Translations under genes and position numbers: made by a program
Assembly (NCBI GenBank): GCA_023213315.1
Contig: JAKCPI010011575.1
Location: 1 to 64,000, forward strand
Direction: 5' to 3'
DNA length: 64,000 bases
From: Euborellia annulipes
Taxonomy: Eukaryota; Arthropoda; Insecta; Dermaptera; Anisolabididae
Part shown: positions 12,271 through 23,329 of the stretch, piece by piece
How positions within the stretch are numbered: position 1 is the first letter of the stretch
Layout: each line of letters begins with the position of its first letter
Notes under the pieces: generated by a model
Database searches by the model: none
What the model was told of the DNA's origin: nothing
What the model saw: the letters and a program-made list of their open reading frames with translations, nothing else

Positions 12271-13098
12271 AGATTATATTTTATTAATTATTTAAATCTT
12301 TTGATATTTAACAGGTATTTTCGTCATTTACATGCATATAGACTATTTTTCTCTTAATTGCGCCTGGACTAATGATGGTGTTAATTAAAATATCATGCGA
12401 TTAATAAGATAAATAAATTTTTTTCTTTTAATAGGGAAGACATCCATTTGTAATATTATGTTCTCACTGTTTTAATTAAAATTTAGAGAAAAAAAAAACA
12501 TAATCCGATTCTATTTGAAGGTCTTTTGCTCTCCCTTTAGGGAGCATTTGTAAGAGAGAGGAGGGGGAGAGGGGGTCGACCTCCAAATGTGTTACATTGT
12601 GAAGGTCTCATTTTCACTTTGCTCTTAATAACATTTTCAATTAACTTGTTGCTTGGAATATCTTCAAGAAGTGTTAAAAAAACATTTATGTATTTATTTT
12701 TCTAATGAATTTGTTTGTATTAATTGTAATGAAACTTTAAAATGTGTATATTCGTGAAAGAATTTGTTTGAATTGTAGTTTTAACGGGAGAACGAATTTG
12801 TGCAAGGGATCCAGAAGATCATTTCACGCCTCTCTCTTTTCAAAACTCGCGAATTTCTAAATTAGTATTTTAAAGATATTTCATTTCAAAATTCATACAA
12901 GTTTTTTTTTGTTTTAAATTCCCTCTTTTCGGATGCAAAGGATATTTGAGTATTAATTTATATTGGAATATGTTTTACGTTCCACACGCTGATTCCTGCG
13001 CGACACCCACCCGAGGTTTCAACATGCTTGGCATCGCTTAACAGCAACGATTACGATGACTGTTATCAGGCCGGGGGGCTCATACTAGTTATGGAGAC
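12271..13098. other. AT-rich stretch, no gene seen
   Basis: No splice pair or coding frame. The part 12980-13080 is GC-richer (CACACGCTGATTCCTGCGCG) and leads into retroposon R, but is not part of the other R copies. Confidence 0.4.
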
Positions 13099-13319
13099 AT
13101 CTTCTTCTTTCTTCGCCTTGAATCCTGCGGTGCGGGGTCGGCGGTTCATGGGTTTTTGCGACCGGAACGGAAGAGAACAGGCCGGCCGTGGCACGGTCTG
13201 GCCCATGTTGAAAATATAGAAGGGAAGAGACTGATATGCAAAGAACAAAAGTACTACCAGTCCCAGCTAGGGCAGCTCGTGGTCGCCATCCACGTACCCA
13301 CAAGATGTGGGCCCCTGAG
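13099..13319 (-). mobile_element. Retroposon R, copy 1
   Basis: GC-rich 221-bp insert flanked by CTAGTTATGGAGAC (13085-13098) and CTAGTTATGAAGAC (13320-13333), a 14-bp target duplication with one mismatch. It matches 59968-60198: GCGGTGCGGGGT, GAACAGGCCGGCC, GTTGAAAATATAGAAG, CAGCTCGTGGTCG, CCCACAAGATGTGG. On the minus strand it ends in a GA-rich tail (GGCGAAGAAAGAAGAAG), as expected for target-primed insertion. The reading frames inside are not conserved between copies, so it is a SINE or the 3' end of a LINE rather than a gene. Confidence 0.85.
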
Positions 13320-13658
13320 CTAGTTATGAAGACAGCCATTTAGTGTAATAAAACTGACGGAGAGAGACAATAAGCGGATTATAAATAGAGGCTCTAGCAA
13401 AAGCTAGTAACGAATATTGAAAAGGGATATATACAATCGAAAAATATGCACAAATAGAATTCGAATGGAAGGACCAACATTTTTTTGTCTAAATTATCGA
13501 AATTACTTTTTTTTTTTTGGACTACTACTAAATTAACTCTCTTTTAAAGGGTTTTAAAAAAATGCTCTTTTCAAAAATAATATAAGTTTTAATCTACATA
13601 AAAAAATTTTTTCATCAGCTTTCAAAAAAAAAAAAAATAAAAAACACTATATGAGAGG

Positions 13659-13659
<1 letters not shown>

Positions 13660-13692
<33 letters not shown>
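13660..13692. repeat. Poly-A run
   Basis: About 33 A bases directly before an H element. Confidence 0.9.
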
Positions 13693-13694
<2 letters not shown>

Positions 13695-13699
13695 AAAAC

Positions 13700-14366
13700 A
13701 TTTGTTGAAAATCTGGTGTGCTGGGCGACACAACTTTCTTACCTTCGGTAATCGAAAGTTGTGTACGTGCTTGTCACACCAGATTTTTGTGTCGACATGT
13801 ATTTAGTTTCCGACAGTAGGGTACAATTGAATTCAAGATGTAAAATTTATAAGTATGGGAAAATATTTATATTTTGATACCATGGCAACCATTTCTCCTA
13901 TCTTTTCTATGGAGTACAAGAGTAAAAGTGGTCTTCAGAAGATTTCAATCACAAAATGAGAATATACATTTTATAGAGAATCTAAAAAAAATAATTGATT
14001 TTGAATTTAAAAAAAAATCGTTGGAGCAAATTTAGAGAAAATCGAAAAAAACTGAAAAGTGAATCAGTAAAGTACTAGTACTCTTTGGTCGATTTTGTTC
14101 AAAAGCTTCGTGTCACGTCCATGGGGGGTGTCTAACTAAATATAAAATTTCAACTTCCTAGCTCTTTTCGTTCTTGAGATATTTTGTTCACAGACACACA
14201 CACACAGACAGACACACACAGACACACAGACAGACAGACCATGTGCGAAAACCCCTTTTTTGGATCAGGGGACCTCAAAACGTGAAGATCCATCAAAATC
14301 TCGACATCGAATTTTTGACATGAATCCAATACTTTCTCTCTATATATTAACATACACTGTAAAAAA
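13700..14366 (-). mobile_element. H-family element, full-length copy
   Basis: It runs from the hairpin end (CTGGTGTGCTGGGCGACACA...TTGTCACACCAGATTTTT, 13707-13787) through the conserved interior to the CA/GA microsatellite at 14192-14240. It ends with GAATCCAATACTTTCTCTCT and the TATATATTAACATA terminus. Layout is identical, in reverse, to 17200-17882. Confidence 0.9.
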
Positions 14367-14572
14367 ATATGAATTTTCATTCATATCTCATAAACTTTGG
14401 TGGTTTAATTTTAATAGACCAGGATATGAGCTAAAATTAATATACAAGTATATGAATAAGTATCGCTTTAAAAAATATGAATTTTCCTTCTTTTTCATAT
14501 ACTTTTCGTAGTTTAATTTTAATACACCCAGGATGTGAAATAAAATTAATATAAAAGTTTATGAACAAATTA
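14361..14572. repeat. Tandem duplication of about 105 bp
   Basis: AAATATGAATTTTC, TTTAATTTTAATA, CAGGATATGAG/CAGGATGTGAA and AAAATTAATAT occur in the same order in 14361-14465 and 14466-14572. Confidence 0.8.
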
Positions 14573-15552
14573 CCAACTTTTAAACTTATCTTTCTTCGTG
14601 TGCCGCCAAATTTTGAAATCGTTAAAAGTGCACCGCGACGTTAAGAATCACTGGTCTAAACGTTCTCAAATAACTCGACTACCTCAAGGAATTTTTATTA
14701 ATATTATTTTATAATTATTTTAAGGAAACTTGAAATTATTCTTTTAAAATTCATTTCCAAAATCTATATTGATTAAATTCTGGTTTGAAATTCGCGCTCT
14801 AAACTATTTAAATATTTATGAAGTCATACTAATTAAATAATTTTTATAAAGTAATTCAACTAAATAGCTATAGAAATTAAAATTAAAATTAACAATTTCA
14901 CCAAAATAATTAATTTTAAAATATACAAGAAATTGATTAGGTTGGCACCAGGTTGGCACCAAATTCTGTTTTTGAAGTAGCTGATTTAACGCATAGACAT
15001 AGATAATTGAAAGTGTATTATTATTTAAAATGAAATATAAATATTTAATCAATATATTGAAATAGGAACATTTTACTAACAAAATCGTAAGTATTGAATT
15101 TGAATTTTTTCATTGAAATTTTTTTTTTCTCAATTTCAAATAATTTATTGTTTGTCATTTTTCAGGTGAGGTTAGTTTATACTCCAGCCAGGGAATAAAC
15201 TCCAATGAAAATGTAACTCTTTATTTCTTCTCAAAGAAGATGAAAATCGACATATTTTTTGTATTAAATAATTAAAATGATTTGTATTTGTGATAAATTT
15301 ACTTGGAAATGTATAAAAATTTATTTTTTGATACAAATTTATTATTTTAATACTTTAATTTGTTTTATTATTTAGTAAAATTGTATATTTTAATATAATA
15401 TAATTTTTTTTTTAATAAATAAAAAATAAATTAAATAAAAAAAACTATTATTTCACCTAGACCACTCACTTTCCCTCAAAACTATAAACTCGTAAGGACT
15501 TTAATTTTTGTTTATTAAAGCTTTTGTGGTTTTAAATATTATTATTAGGAGA
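14573..15552. other. Very AT-rich stretch, nothing recognised
   Basis: No splice-flanked frame. A direct repeat GGTTGGCACCA occurs twice at 14940-14960. The minus frame 14816-15082 is low-complexity. Confidence 0.4.
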
Positions 15553-15671
15553 ATTTTTAATTATAGACCACATATTTGTATTAAATATTTATTAAAAATA
15601 TATATATATTTGTACAGTATTTATATATTTTTAATAAATATTTAATACAAATATGTGGTCTATAATTAAAG
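15553..15671. repeat. AT-rich palindrome with GACCACATATTTG arms
   Basis: TAATTATAGACCACATATTT at 15559 returns inverted before 15667, with a short AT spacer near 15608. A 50-60 bp arm makes a long cruciform or MITE-like fold-back. Confidence 0.85.
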
Positions 15672-15735
15672 TCCTCCTACTTTCATTTTTCACAAAAAAA
15701 GTAAATTATTTCTCATAAACCCGTAATTTAAAATT

Positions 15736-15822
15736 TCATATACCAAAAATGAATTTATTCATATACCCGAAAATGAATTTATTCATATACCCGAAAATGA
15801 ATTTTTTCATATACCCGAATAT
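15736..15822 (+). repeat. Tandem array of a 24-bp unit
   Basis: The unit CATATACCCGAAAATGAATT plus TATT repeats about 3.5 times with small changes. An inverted remnant (TTCATTTTTGGTATATG) follows directly. Confidence 0.8.
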
Positions 15823-16119
15823 GAAAGTTCATTTTTGGTATATGACCTTCTCATATACCCAAAATGAATATTCATAAACAGTTTGTGTAACAGACTTCCT
15901 ACACATGTGTATGAATATGGCTCGAAAATTTTTAACAGTGTATATATAGAGGTACGAGAAAGTAAAAAATAAAATCATGCATACAATCAATGAGAAAGCC
16001 ATGTTAGTTTATGTATTAATGGAAATGGAAAACAATTTGAACATTTATTGTAATTTTTATTAATTAAAATTTATTTTTCATAATTGAGTTGTTAATTTCA
16101 ATATTTACTCCTCCTTTTT

Positions 16120-16262
16120 AAGGCCATGCTTACATAAGCGCTTTTGGCGCGTTTCTAACGCCGCGTTTTAAACGCTTCAAAAGCGCAAGTTAAACAGAGC
16201 TAATGACATCCGCGTTTAAAACACACCAAAAACGCTCGTATAGAATGAACCTAAGGCGGATC
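16120..16262. mobile_element. MITE, copy 2 (internally deleted relative of 4465-4846)
   Basis: The left end has TAAGCGCTTTTGGCGCGTTT and AAACGCTTCAAAAGCGC. The right end has CCAAAAACGCTCGTATAGAA and CCTAAGGCGGAT, as in the first copy. Confidence 0.7.
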
Positions 16263-16277
16263 TAAAATCCTTTTCGA

Positions 16278-16645
16278 AGCTTTGTTTTTCCAAATGGCTT
16301 AAATAAGAATGCCTGGACCCCCAATAGATATATTCATTAATAACGGTTATCATAAAAGTCTTAACTAACGAAACAGGCCAAAGAATTTTCAATACTAGTT
16401 GCACAGAGGTTTACTTGGCTTTGGAGTTAGTTGCAGGTGGAGATGCAATTTAGGAATAAATAAATAAAAATCCTGAAAATAAATTTTAATTTATTTATTC
16501 CTAAATTGCATCTCCACCTGCAACTAACTCCAAAACCAAGTAACAAACCTCTGTGCAACTAGTATAAAAGTCTTATATGGCCTAAGTTGCCGAAAAGACT
16601 GTGTGTATGTGTATGTGTATGTGAGTGTGAATGGGAAAAAAGTGT
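16278..16645 (+). mobile_element. SINE A body interrupted by a palindrome
   Basis: CCAAATGGCTTAAATAAGAA, GCCTGGACCCCCAATAGATA and AACGGTTATC are SINE A body. After an insert, the element resumes with ATAAAAGTCTTATATGGCCT and TTGCCGAAAAGACTGTGTG. ATAAAAGTCTTA occurs on both sides of the insert (16352-16363 and 16564-16575). The tRNA-like head is missing. Confidence 0.75.
16394..16563. repeat. Near-perfect palindrome inserted in SINE A
   Basis: ACTAGTTGCACAGAGGTTTA at 16394 and its complement ending at 16563. Arms of about 70 bp (GGAGTTAGTTGCAGGTGGAG and its complement) surround a short AT spacer. No coding capacity, so a MITE-like fold-back. Confidence 0.85.
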
Positions 16646-17199
16646 TTAAAACAGTGGGAAGGGGAATCATTTAAGATAGCGAAAATTTAAAAGTGATTAA
16701 TATTCGAAACGTCGGCATTTTTTTTTGCATTCAATTATTCATAAATAATTTGATTAGATTTATCATAGTAAAAACAATCCATCAGCAATAAATAATCAAA
16801 TATCATACTTGCACTTAATTATCTTTATTTTCTTGATTGAAATTCTTAGAAATCATGACGATAGACGTCATGAATATTATCTTTATAATTATAAAGAGTC
16901 TTCCGCTCTTATAAGATGGAATTTGAGACGCTAATAGTTTCAATGAAAAAATTGATGAAGGGCATAGTAGAATTAAATGGAATTTATATTTAATACATAA
17001 TTCATAATTGTATATTTGAATGATTCCAAGAAAAATACTAGGATCTCCAAAATCCCAAATGCGGTAAAATAAAAAATAATAAAAATTGTTATATAATTAA
17101 ATTAAAAAATAAATAAATTTAGAGATCTGTATATTTGAATAAGATTTTAATATTCAATTAATACCTCGATTTGGACTTGACAAGTATTTAACTAATATC
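16646..17199. other. AT-rich stretch, nothing recognised
   Basis: No gene, splice pair or inverted repeat supported. Confidence 0.4.
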
Positions 17200-17882
17200 T
17201 TTTTACTTTCTCTTACTCTATATATATGTTAATATATAGAGAGAGAAAGTATTGGATTCATGTCAAAAATTCGATGTCGAGATTTTGATGGATCTTCACG
17301 TTTTGAGGTCCCCTGAATCCAAAAAAGTGGTTTTCGCGACATGGTCTGTCTGTGTGTGTGTCTGTGTGTCTGTGTGTGTGTCTGTGAACAAAATATCTCA
17401 AGAACGAAAAGAGCTAGGAAGTTGAAATTTTATATTTAAGTTAGACACTCCCATGGGACGTGACACGAAGCTTTTGAACAAAATCGACCAAAGAGTACTA
17501 GTACTTTACTGATGCACTTTTTCAGTTTTTTTCGATTTTCTCAAAATTTGCTCCAACGATTTTTTTTTAAATTCAAAAATCAATTATTTTTTAGATTCTC
17601 TTTAAAATGTATATTCTTATTTTGTGATTGAAATCTTCTGAAGACCACTTTACTCCTGTACTACATAGAAAAGATAGGAGAAATGGTTGCCATGGTAACA
17701 AAATATAAATATTTTCCCATACTTGTAAATTTTACATCTTGAAAATCGAATGTACCGTACTGTCGGAAACTAAATACATGTCGACACAAAAAATCTGGTG
17801 TGACAAGCACAGAACACAACTTTCGATTACCGAAGGTAAGAGAAAGTTGTGTGCTGTGCCCCAGTCACACCAGATTTTTTTC
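17200..17882 (+). mobile_element. H-family element, best-preserved plus-strand copy
   Basis: Terminal palindrome TACTTTCTCTTACTC / GAGAGAGAAAGTA (17210-17250), then ATTCGATGTCGAGATTTTGA, a TG/TCTG microsatellite (17345-17392), AGTACTAGTACTTTACTGAT, GAAATGGTTGCCATGGTAAC and the final CTGGTGTGAC...GTCACACCAG hairpin (17791-17878). The two hairpin arms differ at fixed places: GACAAGCACAGAACACAAC against GTTGTGTGCTGTGCCCCAGTC. No protein frame. The plan (palindromic ends plus internal microsatellite) recalls DINE/Helentron-type non-autonomous elements, but that is inference. Confidence 0.9.
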
Positions 17883-18775
17883 ATCATAATTGAAATTTAT
17901 GAAAACTTAAATAATGCATGGCTTCACGACAACTGAGAAATTATCTTACCTATTTATATAGAGCAAATAAACATTCTAAACGCTATTATTATTACTAGTC
18001 GCGCCACCCGCTTTCACAGGGCTTCGCGCCTAGCAGGGAGGCTTCAAGTGCAGCAATTTTTCAGTCAGCTTGTGTAGGAATCTAAACAAATTCAGCTTAT
18101 GAAATACCTCTCACTTATTTTTAGAAAAATTATCATTGAATTGGTTAAAATAATTTTTTTTTTTCAGTCTTTTTGGCATCTTAGGCCATAGACACTTAAA
18201 CGATACTCATAATTTTAATGACGATATATGTCTACAGGGGCCCAGGCATATTTATTTATATCATTTGGTGTTATGATGATTTAAATAAATATTCATCTGA
18301 CTGCTTAGACCCGAATCCCGTGGCTTTAAGTTTATTTTTTATTGCAATAAAAAATAAAATATAAAACAAAATATTTTTTTTTAAACAAATTAAAGCCGGC
18401 TAATATTTATTTGGATACCAAATGATATAAACAAATGTGCCTGTACCCCTGCACATACGTGTATATCGTCATTAATATAGTTCAAGTCTATATGCCCTAA
18501 GATGCCAAAAAGACTTTAAAAAGCTGAATTTGTATAGATATTATTGAATTTCTGAAACGAGCTGAATGAAAAATTGCTGCACTTCCTGCTAGGCGCAAAG
18601 CCCTCCGAAAGTGGGTGGCGCGACTAGTAATAATAATGATAATAATAATATATAATTAGGGTTTAGAATGATGACATTTTCTTGTTTATTTGCTCTATAT
18701 AAATACGTAAGGTAATTTCTCAGATGTCGTGATGCCAAGCATTATTTAAGTTTTCATAAATTCTGTCATCGTTGA
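17883..18775. repeat. Fold-back with SINE A sequence in both arms
   Basis: Arms 17883-18335 and 18390-18775 are inverted copies. Pairs include AAACTTAAATAATGCATGGC with its relative near 18735-18757, GAGCAAATAAACATTCTAAA with one near 18665-18700, and TAGTCGCGCCACCCGCTTTC with one near 18605-18627. Each arm holds a SINE A body (CATTTGGTGTTATGATG on the left; TTTGGATACCAAATGATAT on the right). The left arm starts directly after the H hairpin at 17880. Confidence 0.85.
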
Positions 18776-18951
18776 GATAATAATTCATTTTTGTTATTAA
18801 GAAAACAAAACATTCATTAATTCTAATATCTCATTTATACGAAATAACAAAGAAATTTGAAAAATATAATTACCACTATTTGTGTACATAATTTTAAATA
18901 GATTCATTGAACATTGTGGATTTCTATAGAACATATAAATAGGTAGGCCTA

Positions 18952-19436
18952 CAGTAAGCGCCACAATTAAGTCCCCACCTTATATATAGGGAAGTGCTTC
19001 TTAAACTTTTTGAAGTCGAGGCTCCTTTGGAACCCAAGTCAATATCTCAAGGCCCCTAATATTTTCTAAATTCAGATTTTTATAAATTTGAATTTTGTAT
19101 ATGCATACATGCATTTTCTAATTTTAACAGTAAAAGCGTGAAAAAATAATCCAAGTATTTAAACTTATTTATGAATAATTTACATTTGTGACTATTCGCG
19201 GCCCCTCTGCGGTCAATCCCTAGGGGCCCGCGGCCCACTACTTTAAGAAGTTCTGATTTAGAGCCTTAAGTATACGGTATAGTATATAGTGAAATAATTT
19301 TATTGAGCGAAAAGGGTAAAATAAAATCTGGTACAAATGATTTTATTTTACCTTTTCAAATTTAAAATTATTTCACTATATACCATATACTTAAGGCTCT
19401 AGATAACAGGTGGGGACTTAATTGTGGCGCTCACTG
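18952..19436. mobile_element. TA-flanked palindromic MITE, copy 1, with nested insertion
   Basis: The ends CAGTAAGCGCCACAATTAAG and TTAATTGTGGCGCTCACTG are inverted and each abuts TA, as in Tc1/mariner-type insertions. The shorter copy at 26037-26249 lacks the block 18985-19258, showing that block to be a later insertion. Confidence 0.8.
18985..19258. mobile_element. Nested hAT-like insertion
   Basis: AGTGCTTCTTAAACTTTTTG at the left and CTTTAAGAAGTTCT at the right are inverted. The GGCCCCTCTGCGG and GGGGCCCGCGGCCC subterminal parts suit a hAT-type element with AGTGGTTCTCAAACT-style ends. The target duplication is unclear. Confidence 0.5.
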
Positions 19437-19440
19437 TACC

Positions 19441-19644
19441 GTCAGTTTCATATTAACTGCCACTCTAAAGCATAGAGCCGTGAAGTTTAACAACCAGAGC
19501 GCTTAGAAAATAAATAAATAAAATTTTTTTTAATAATGCATTGGAAATACTATTTTTCGAGACAACAATTACGGCAGCTAAGCGCTCTGGTTGTCTAGCT
19601 TCACGGCTCTATTCTCTAGGGTGGCGATTAATATTGAAACTGAC
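19441..19644. mobile_element. Palindromic MITE
   Basis: GTCAGTTTCATATTAACTGC at 19441 and its imperfect complement ending at 19644. Inner arms are GAGCCGTGAAGTTTAACAAC and TCTAGCTTCACGGCTC, with AACCAGAGCGCTTAG / CTAAGCGCTCTGGTT. A looser relative is at 45938-46120. Confidence 0.8.
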
Positions 19645-20429
19645 ATACATTTTTCTGTTTCATTTATATATAATATTTATAGATAGAAGATAAAGGGAAG
19701 TATGTAAAGATGGTTTCTAGAAATCATTTCAAATTAATCACAAAAACTAATAATAACATTCAATTATTTCTAAATTTATTGTAATATAGTATTTTTTGTA
19801 TGTTTTTAAGAAAATTTTTATTTATTTTGCAGAAAATTTTTGTTGAATAGTAATTTTCACTGATCTCATGACTCCTGGTTAAAAACATTACCCCAAATAA
19901 GTTAATACGCAATCGTGTTTACAACCACCTCTCAATTTTTTATAATTTATTTTTAACCCCTATATCAGTTTTCTTTCTCTTTTTATGATTATTATTAACC
20001 CATTTATCGTTTGGACAAATTGATTTTTTTTTTTTTGAGCATAAAAAAAAAATAAATTAATTATAAATATGGAAATTGTGATGAAGTTATTTCATTAAAA
20101 AAAAAAAGAATAAATAAATCAGCTAGTTATGTTTTTATGTTATTAATGACATAAAATAGGGAGTGATTATAGATCATATTTTTTAAAAAAATTTCTCTCA
20201 TCCCTCTCTTTTCGATTAAAAAAAATAGATAGATAGAGAGATTAAAATGTTCAATAAAAAAATTATGAATATTTATTGAATAAAGAATTTTTTTTAATAT
20301 CCATTTTTTCAAAGAGAGAATGTAATAAATGAAAATGGCTTTTTTTTTTATTATTATACACAAAAATATTTAAATTAAAAAAAGAGGGGGCGGTGCTGCC
20401 CAGATTTTTTTTAACGTTGATATGGCATA
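19645..20429. other. AT-rich stretch, nothing recognised
   Basis: A/T runs only. The overlapping minus frames 20127-20502 are low-complexity Ile/Lys/Phe-rich reading of AT-rich DNA. Confidence 0.4.
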
Positions 20430-20760
20430 GGGCAGGGGCAGTCAACCTTTTCACCGTCCACTTTTGTATCTCTATTGGTTGTAAAATTGTCTTACCGCCC
20501 ACCTGTTCTACAGTAGTGGTGTTTTAAAAAGTAGGAATCTGTTTCCACACTCCACATTGTGATATTAATAGTTTACTCGTGGGAAACAATAAAGATATTT
20601 TTTGAAAACTTAATAAAAATTTTTTCAAATAATTTTTTGAAAAATCCCTTTATTAAAAGTAAATTAAGCTTATATTTAAAATAACAAAAAATATCGTGCA
20701 AAATCACCAAAATCCGAAGCTTCCCAACTTTTTATGATTATAGTCTATGATAAAATCAGA
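20430..20760. mobile_element. Probable diverged hAT-like element
   Basis: GGCAGGGGCAGTCAACCTTT resembles CAG(G/T)GG...CAACCTTTTT hAT ends, followed by GTCTTACCGCCCACCTGTTC. Bases 20690-20770 resemble 38190-38300 (CGAAGCTTCCCAAC, ATAGTCTATGATAAAATCAG against ATAGTGCCTGATAAAATCAA), pointing to a shared family. The right end is not clear. Confidence 0.4.
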
Positions 20761-20924
20761 ATAAGTTGAATATTTATAAAACAAAAAAGTGATTTCTTTA
20801 AGTAAAATTCTGTATAATTCGTTCTTGAAATTAGGCCAAGAATAAGGCTTTCTTGTGTTAAAAGACTGGTGTTTTAACAGACACTTAAAAAGTTATAGCA
20901 AAGTGAAATTTCTTGAATTACCCC

Positions 20925-21085
20925 TAAGCCGTAGGTAGCACAGTGGTAGAACACTAGTATCTTATACTAAAGATCTCTGTTTCGCTCCTCGTCACTAAAT
21001 TAATTACATTAATTTACTTAGATGGGGACACTGTTTAGATGGCCTCAAATGCCGAAAAAGATCTTAAATAAATTAATTTATTCTA
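20925..21085 (+). mobile_element. SINE B, copy 1
   Basis: tRNA-like head GTAGGTAGCACAGTGGTAGA with a decayed B box (TGTTTCGCTCCTC), an AATTAATTACATTAATTTAC body and the tail GGCCTCAAATGCCGAAAAAG. The tail motif TGCCGAAAAAGAT is shared with 47670-47835 and, more loosely, with SINE A. Confidence 0.7.
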
Positions 21086-21252
21086 TATCACAACCTATTC
21101 AAGAATGGCGAGTTTTTTCAACAGAGTTCTACATTCATTAAGAAAAACATTTTAATAAACAAGAAATTATTTATATACATTACATATTAATTATATACAT
21201 CACGTTTGTAAGCCGTGAAGAAAATTCATAGAATTTAATAATTCATATAGCT

Positions 21253-21647
21253 GACAAAAGTTAGGGTGCCGCCGGAAGTAGACCCACGGATCCACCGATT
21301 TGTACTCAGTGTGCCCTACCACTGGAACACAGCAGGGCATTCTGCTATTTGAATTCACTCAGAATACTATTTTAGTCAGCAGGAGAAATGGACCCAAATC
21401 CGAAGTCATAAATTTCTTATTTATTAATTGCATAAATGATAGTTATTCTCAAATAGTTAATCTAAATTGGGCCTGGTCGAGGAAGAAGAAATTTGTGGCT
21501 TCGGATTTGGGTCGATTTCTCCTGTTGACTAAAATAGCTGAGTGAATTCAAATAGCCGAATGCCCTGCTGTAGTTCAGTGGTAGGGCACACTGAGTACTA
21601 ATCGATGGATCCGTGGTTCGACTCCCAGAGACACCCTAACTTTTGTC
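21253..21647. repeat. Inverted repeat built on a tRNA-like SINE head
   Basis: Arms 21253-21419 and 21486-21647 are inverted: GACAAAAGTTAGGGTG against CACCCTAACTTTTGTC, and GAAATGGACCCAAATCCGAA against TTCGGATTTGGGTCGATTTC. The right arm holds TAGTTCAGTGGTAGGGCACA and GGTTCGACTCCC, good A- and B-box-like sequences. This looks like a SINE pair in head-to-head or tail-to-tail inverted order, not a working tRNA gene. Confidence 0.8.
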
Positions 21648-21837
21648 GCCTAAATATTTAATTGTATGAAAAACATTTTTGAAACCAAAATTTTAAAACA
21701 TTGAAATATCACAGATTTTCATTATATACCAGTATAAATTTTTATATCGTCAGAATAGGCTTACATTTGGAAACCTCTAAATAAAAAAAAAAAATCTGTT
21801 TATTTTTAAAATCTTAAGATAATTATAATTATAAGTA

Positions 21838-21843
<6 letters not shown>

Positions 21844-21876
<33 letters not shown>

Positions 21877-21892
21877 AATATATATATATATA
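21844..21892. repeat. (AT)n microsatellite
   Basis: Alternating AT over about 48 bases with one interruption. Confidence 0.9.
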
Positions 21893-22849
21893 TAGTATAG
21901 TATTGGATATAATAATAATTATAATAAAAGTATTTTTTTATTTCTTTATCAATTATTCTCTCCCTCATACATTAATGTACACAAGAGGTCAAAAGGTCAT
22001 GCTTTAAAAAAAAAAAACTAATTTTAGTTGAAAATTTAATCTCCACTTCCATTTTATGATTTCTAAAAAGAATTATTGATTCCCTCTCTATCTCTCTTTT
22101 TACTTTTATGAACATAATTCGTAGTAAAATTAATATTCAATTTATCTTATAAAATATTCTTTATATGAAATCAAAGAGGAATCTGGGTTAAGAGAAAAAT
22201 TGAGATGCTAAAAAAAAAAATTTCATTACGTAAACAACATTTTCAAAACAAATTAATTTTAATCGGAAAACCACTCTCTCAGTTTTGAATTGAAAAGGAA
22301 TCTAATTACATTAAAGAAAAACGAATTTGAGAGGGTGGAATCAGGTATGGCGTTATAACGATTTGCTAATATATCGTATAATAAATAGTCTATAAAGAAA
22401 CTTAAACATACCAAAACAATCGCATAATTAGAGATAGGCCACCCATAAGGACTAGTAGAAAAAATTTTTAAAACGAAACTTCTTATTAAAGGTCTTTAGA
22501 TAAATTTTATAATTTTGAAAATAATCTATTAGGGTGGCGCAAAAAAACGCCACTAAGTACTAACTACCCTGTTTTGTGAATTATTAATATTTTAATATAA
22601 AGAGAAACGTACAAAAAAATTCTTTAGTCATGTGCAACAATTTTTCTGACATGTTTTTACAGACATTATTAGAATTACACCTCATTTATTGTTAAATAAA
22701 TTTATTTTTGTATTTGGTAAAATTATATTTTATTTTATGTTTAGGTATTTTATAAATAATTAAAATAAAAAAAAAAAAAATTAATTATAATAACAATTTT
22801 TATTATTTTTCATTTGTGAGATTTGTTATTTTACTATAATTTTTTAGAA
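21893..22849. other. AT-rich stretch, nothing recognised
   Basis: No gene or inverted repeat supported. Confidence 0.4.
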
Positions 22850-22995
22850 CCTTTCCAATAGGAAATTTCTGTATGTTTATGAATAAAACCTCCCTATATG
22901 GAAATTTGGGGAATTTTTTCTGAAATCTTTATAAGGGTGCAAAATTTGGTCTGAGTGTGACAGACAGACGAACATTAACGAATTATATAGATGGA
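22850..22995 (+). repeat. Interspersed repeat P, diverged copy
   Basis: GGTGCAAAATTTGGTCTGAG, GTGACAGACAGACGAA and ACGAATTATATAGATGG follow the order of the copy at 12118-12270. Confidence 0.5.
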
Positions 22996-23329
22996 CGTCG
23001 ATATTTTTGAAAATTTAATTTAAAGTCAATACTGTATGTTTCCATTTGAAAAGGCTGAGATTTCTGGAATTTTAATTTTTTAATTTCAAAAAACAATATA
23101 AATTATTGAATGATGACTGATCATTCATTATTGAAAACTAATTATTGTTTCAAATGATAAATTATTTAAAATTCAATAATTTTATTGGAATCAACCTTTT
23201 CCTGTAAACGCCAGAAAAAAAGCCTAATATTGTTTATTTCATTTTTTTTTTTTTTTTTTAAATAATAAATTAAATTGAAATATAATGATTAATTGATTCA
23301 ACAAAAAATAAATAAATAAAACGTGTCTA

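Noticed and set aside
21554..21628. Possible real tRNA gene with TAGTTCAGTGGTAG and GGTTCGACTCCC
   Set aside because: It sits in an inverted repeat and is followed by repeat body. I could not fold matching acceptor and anticodon stems, so a SINE head is the better reading.
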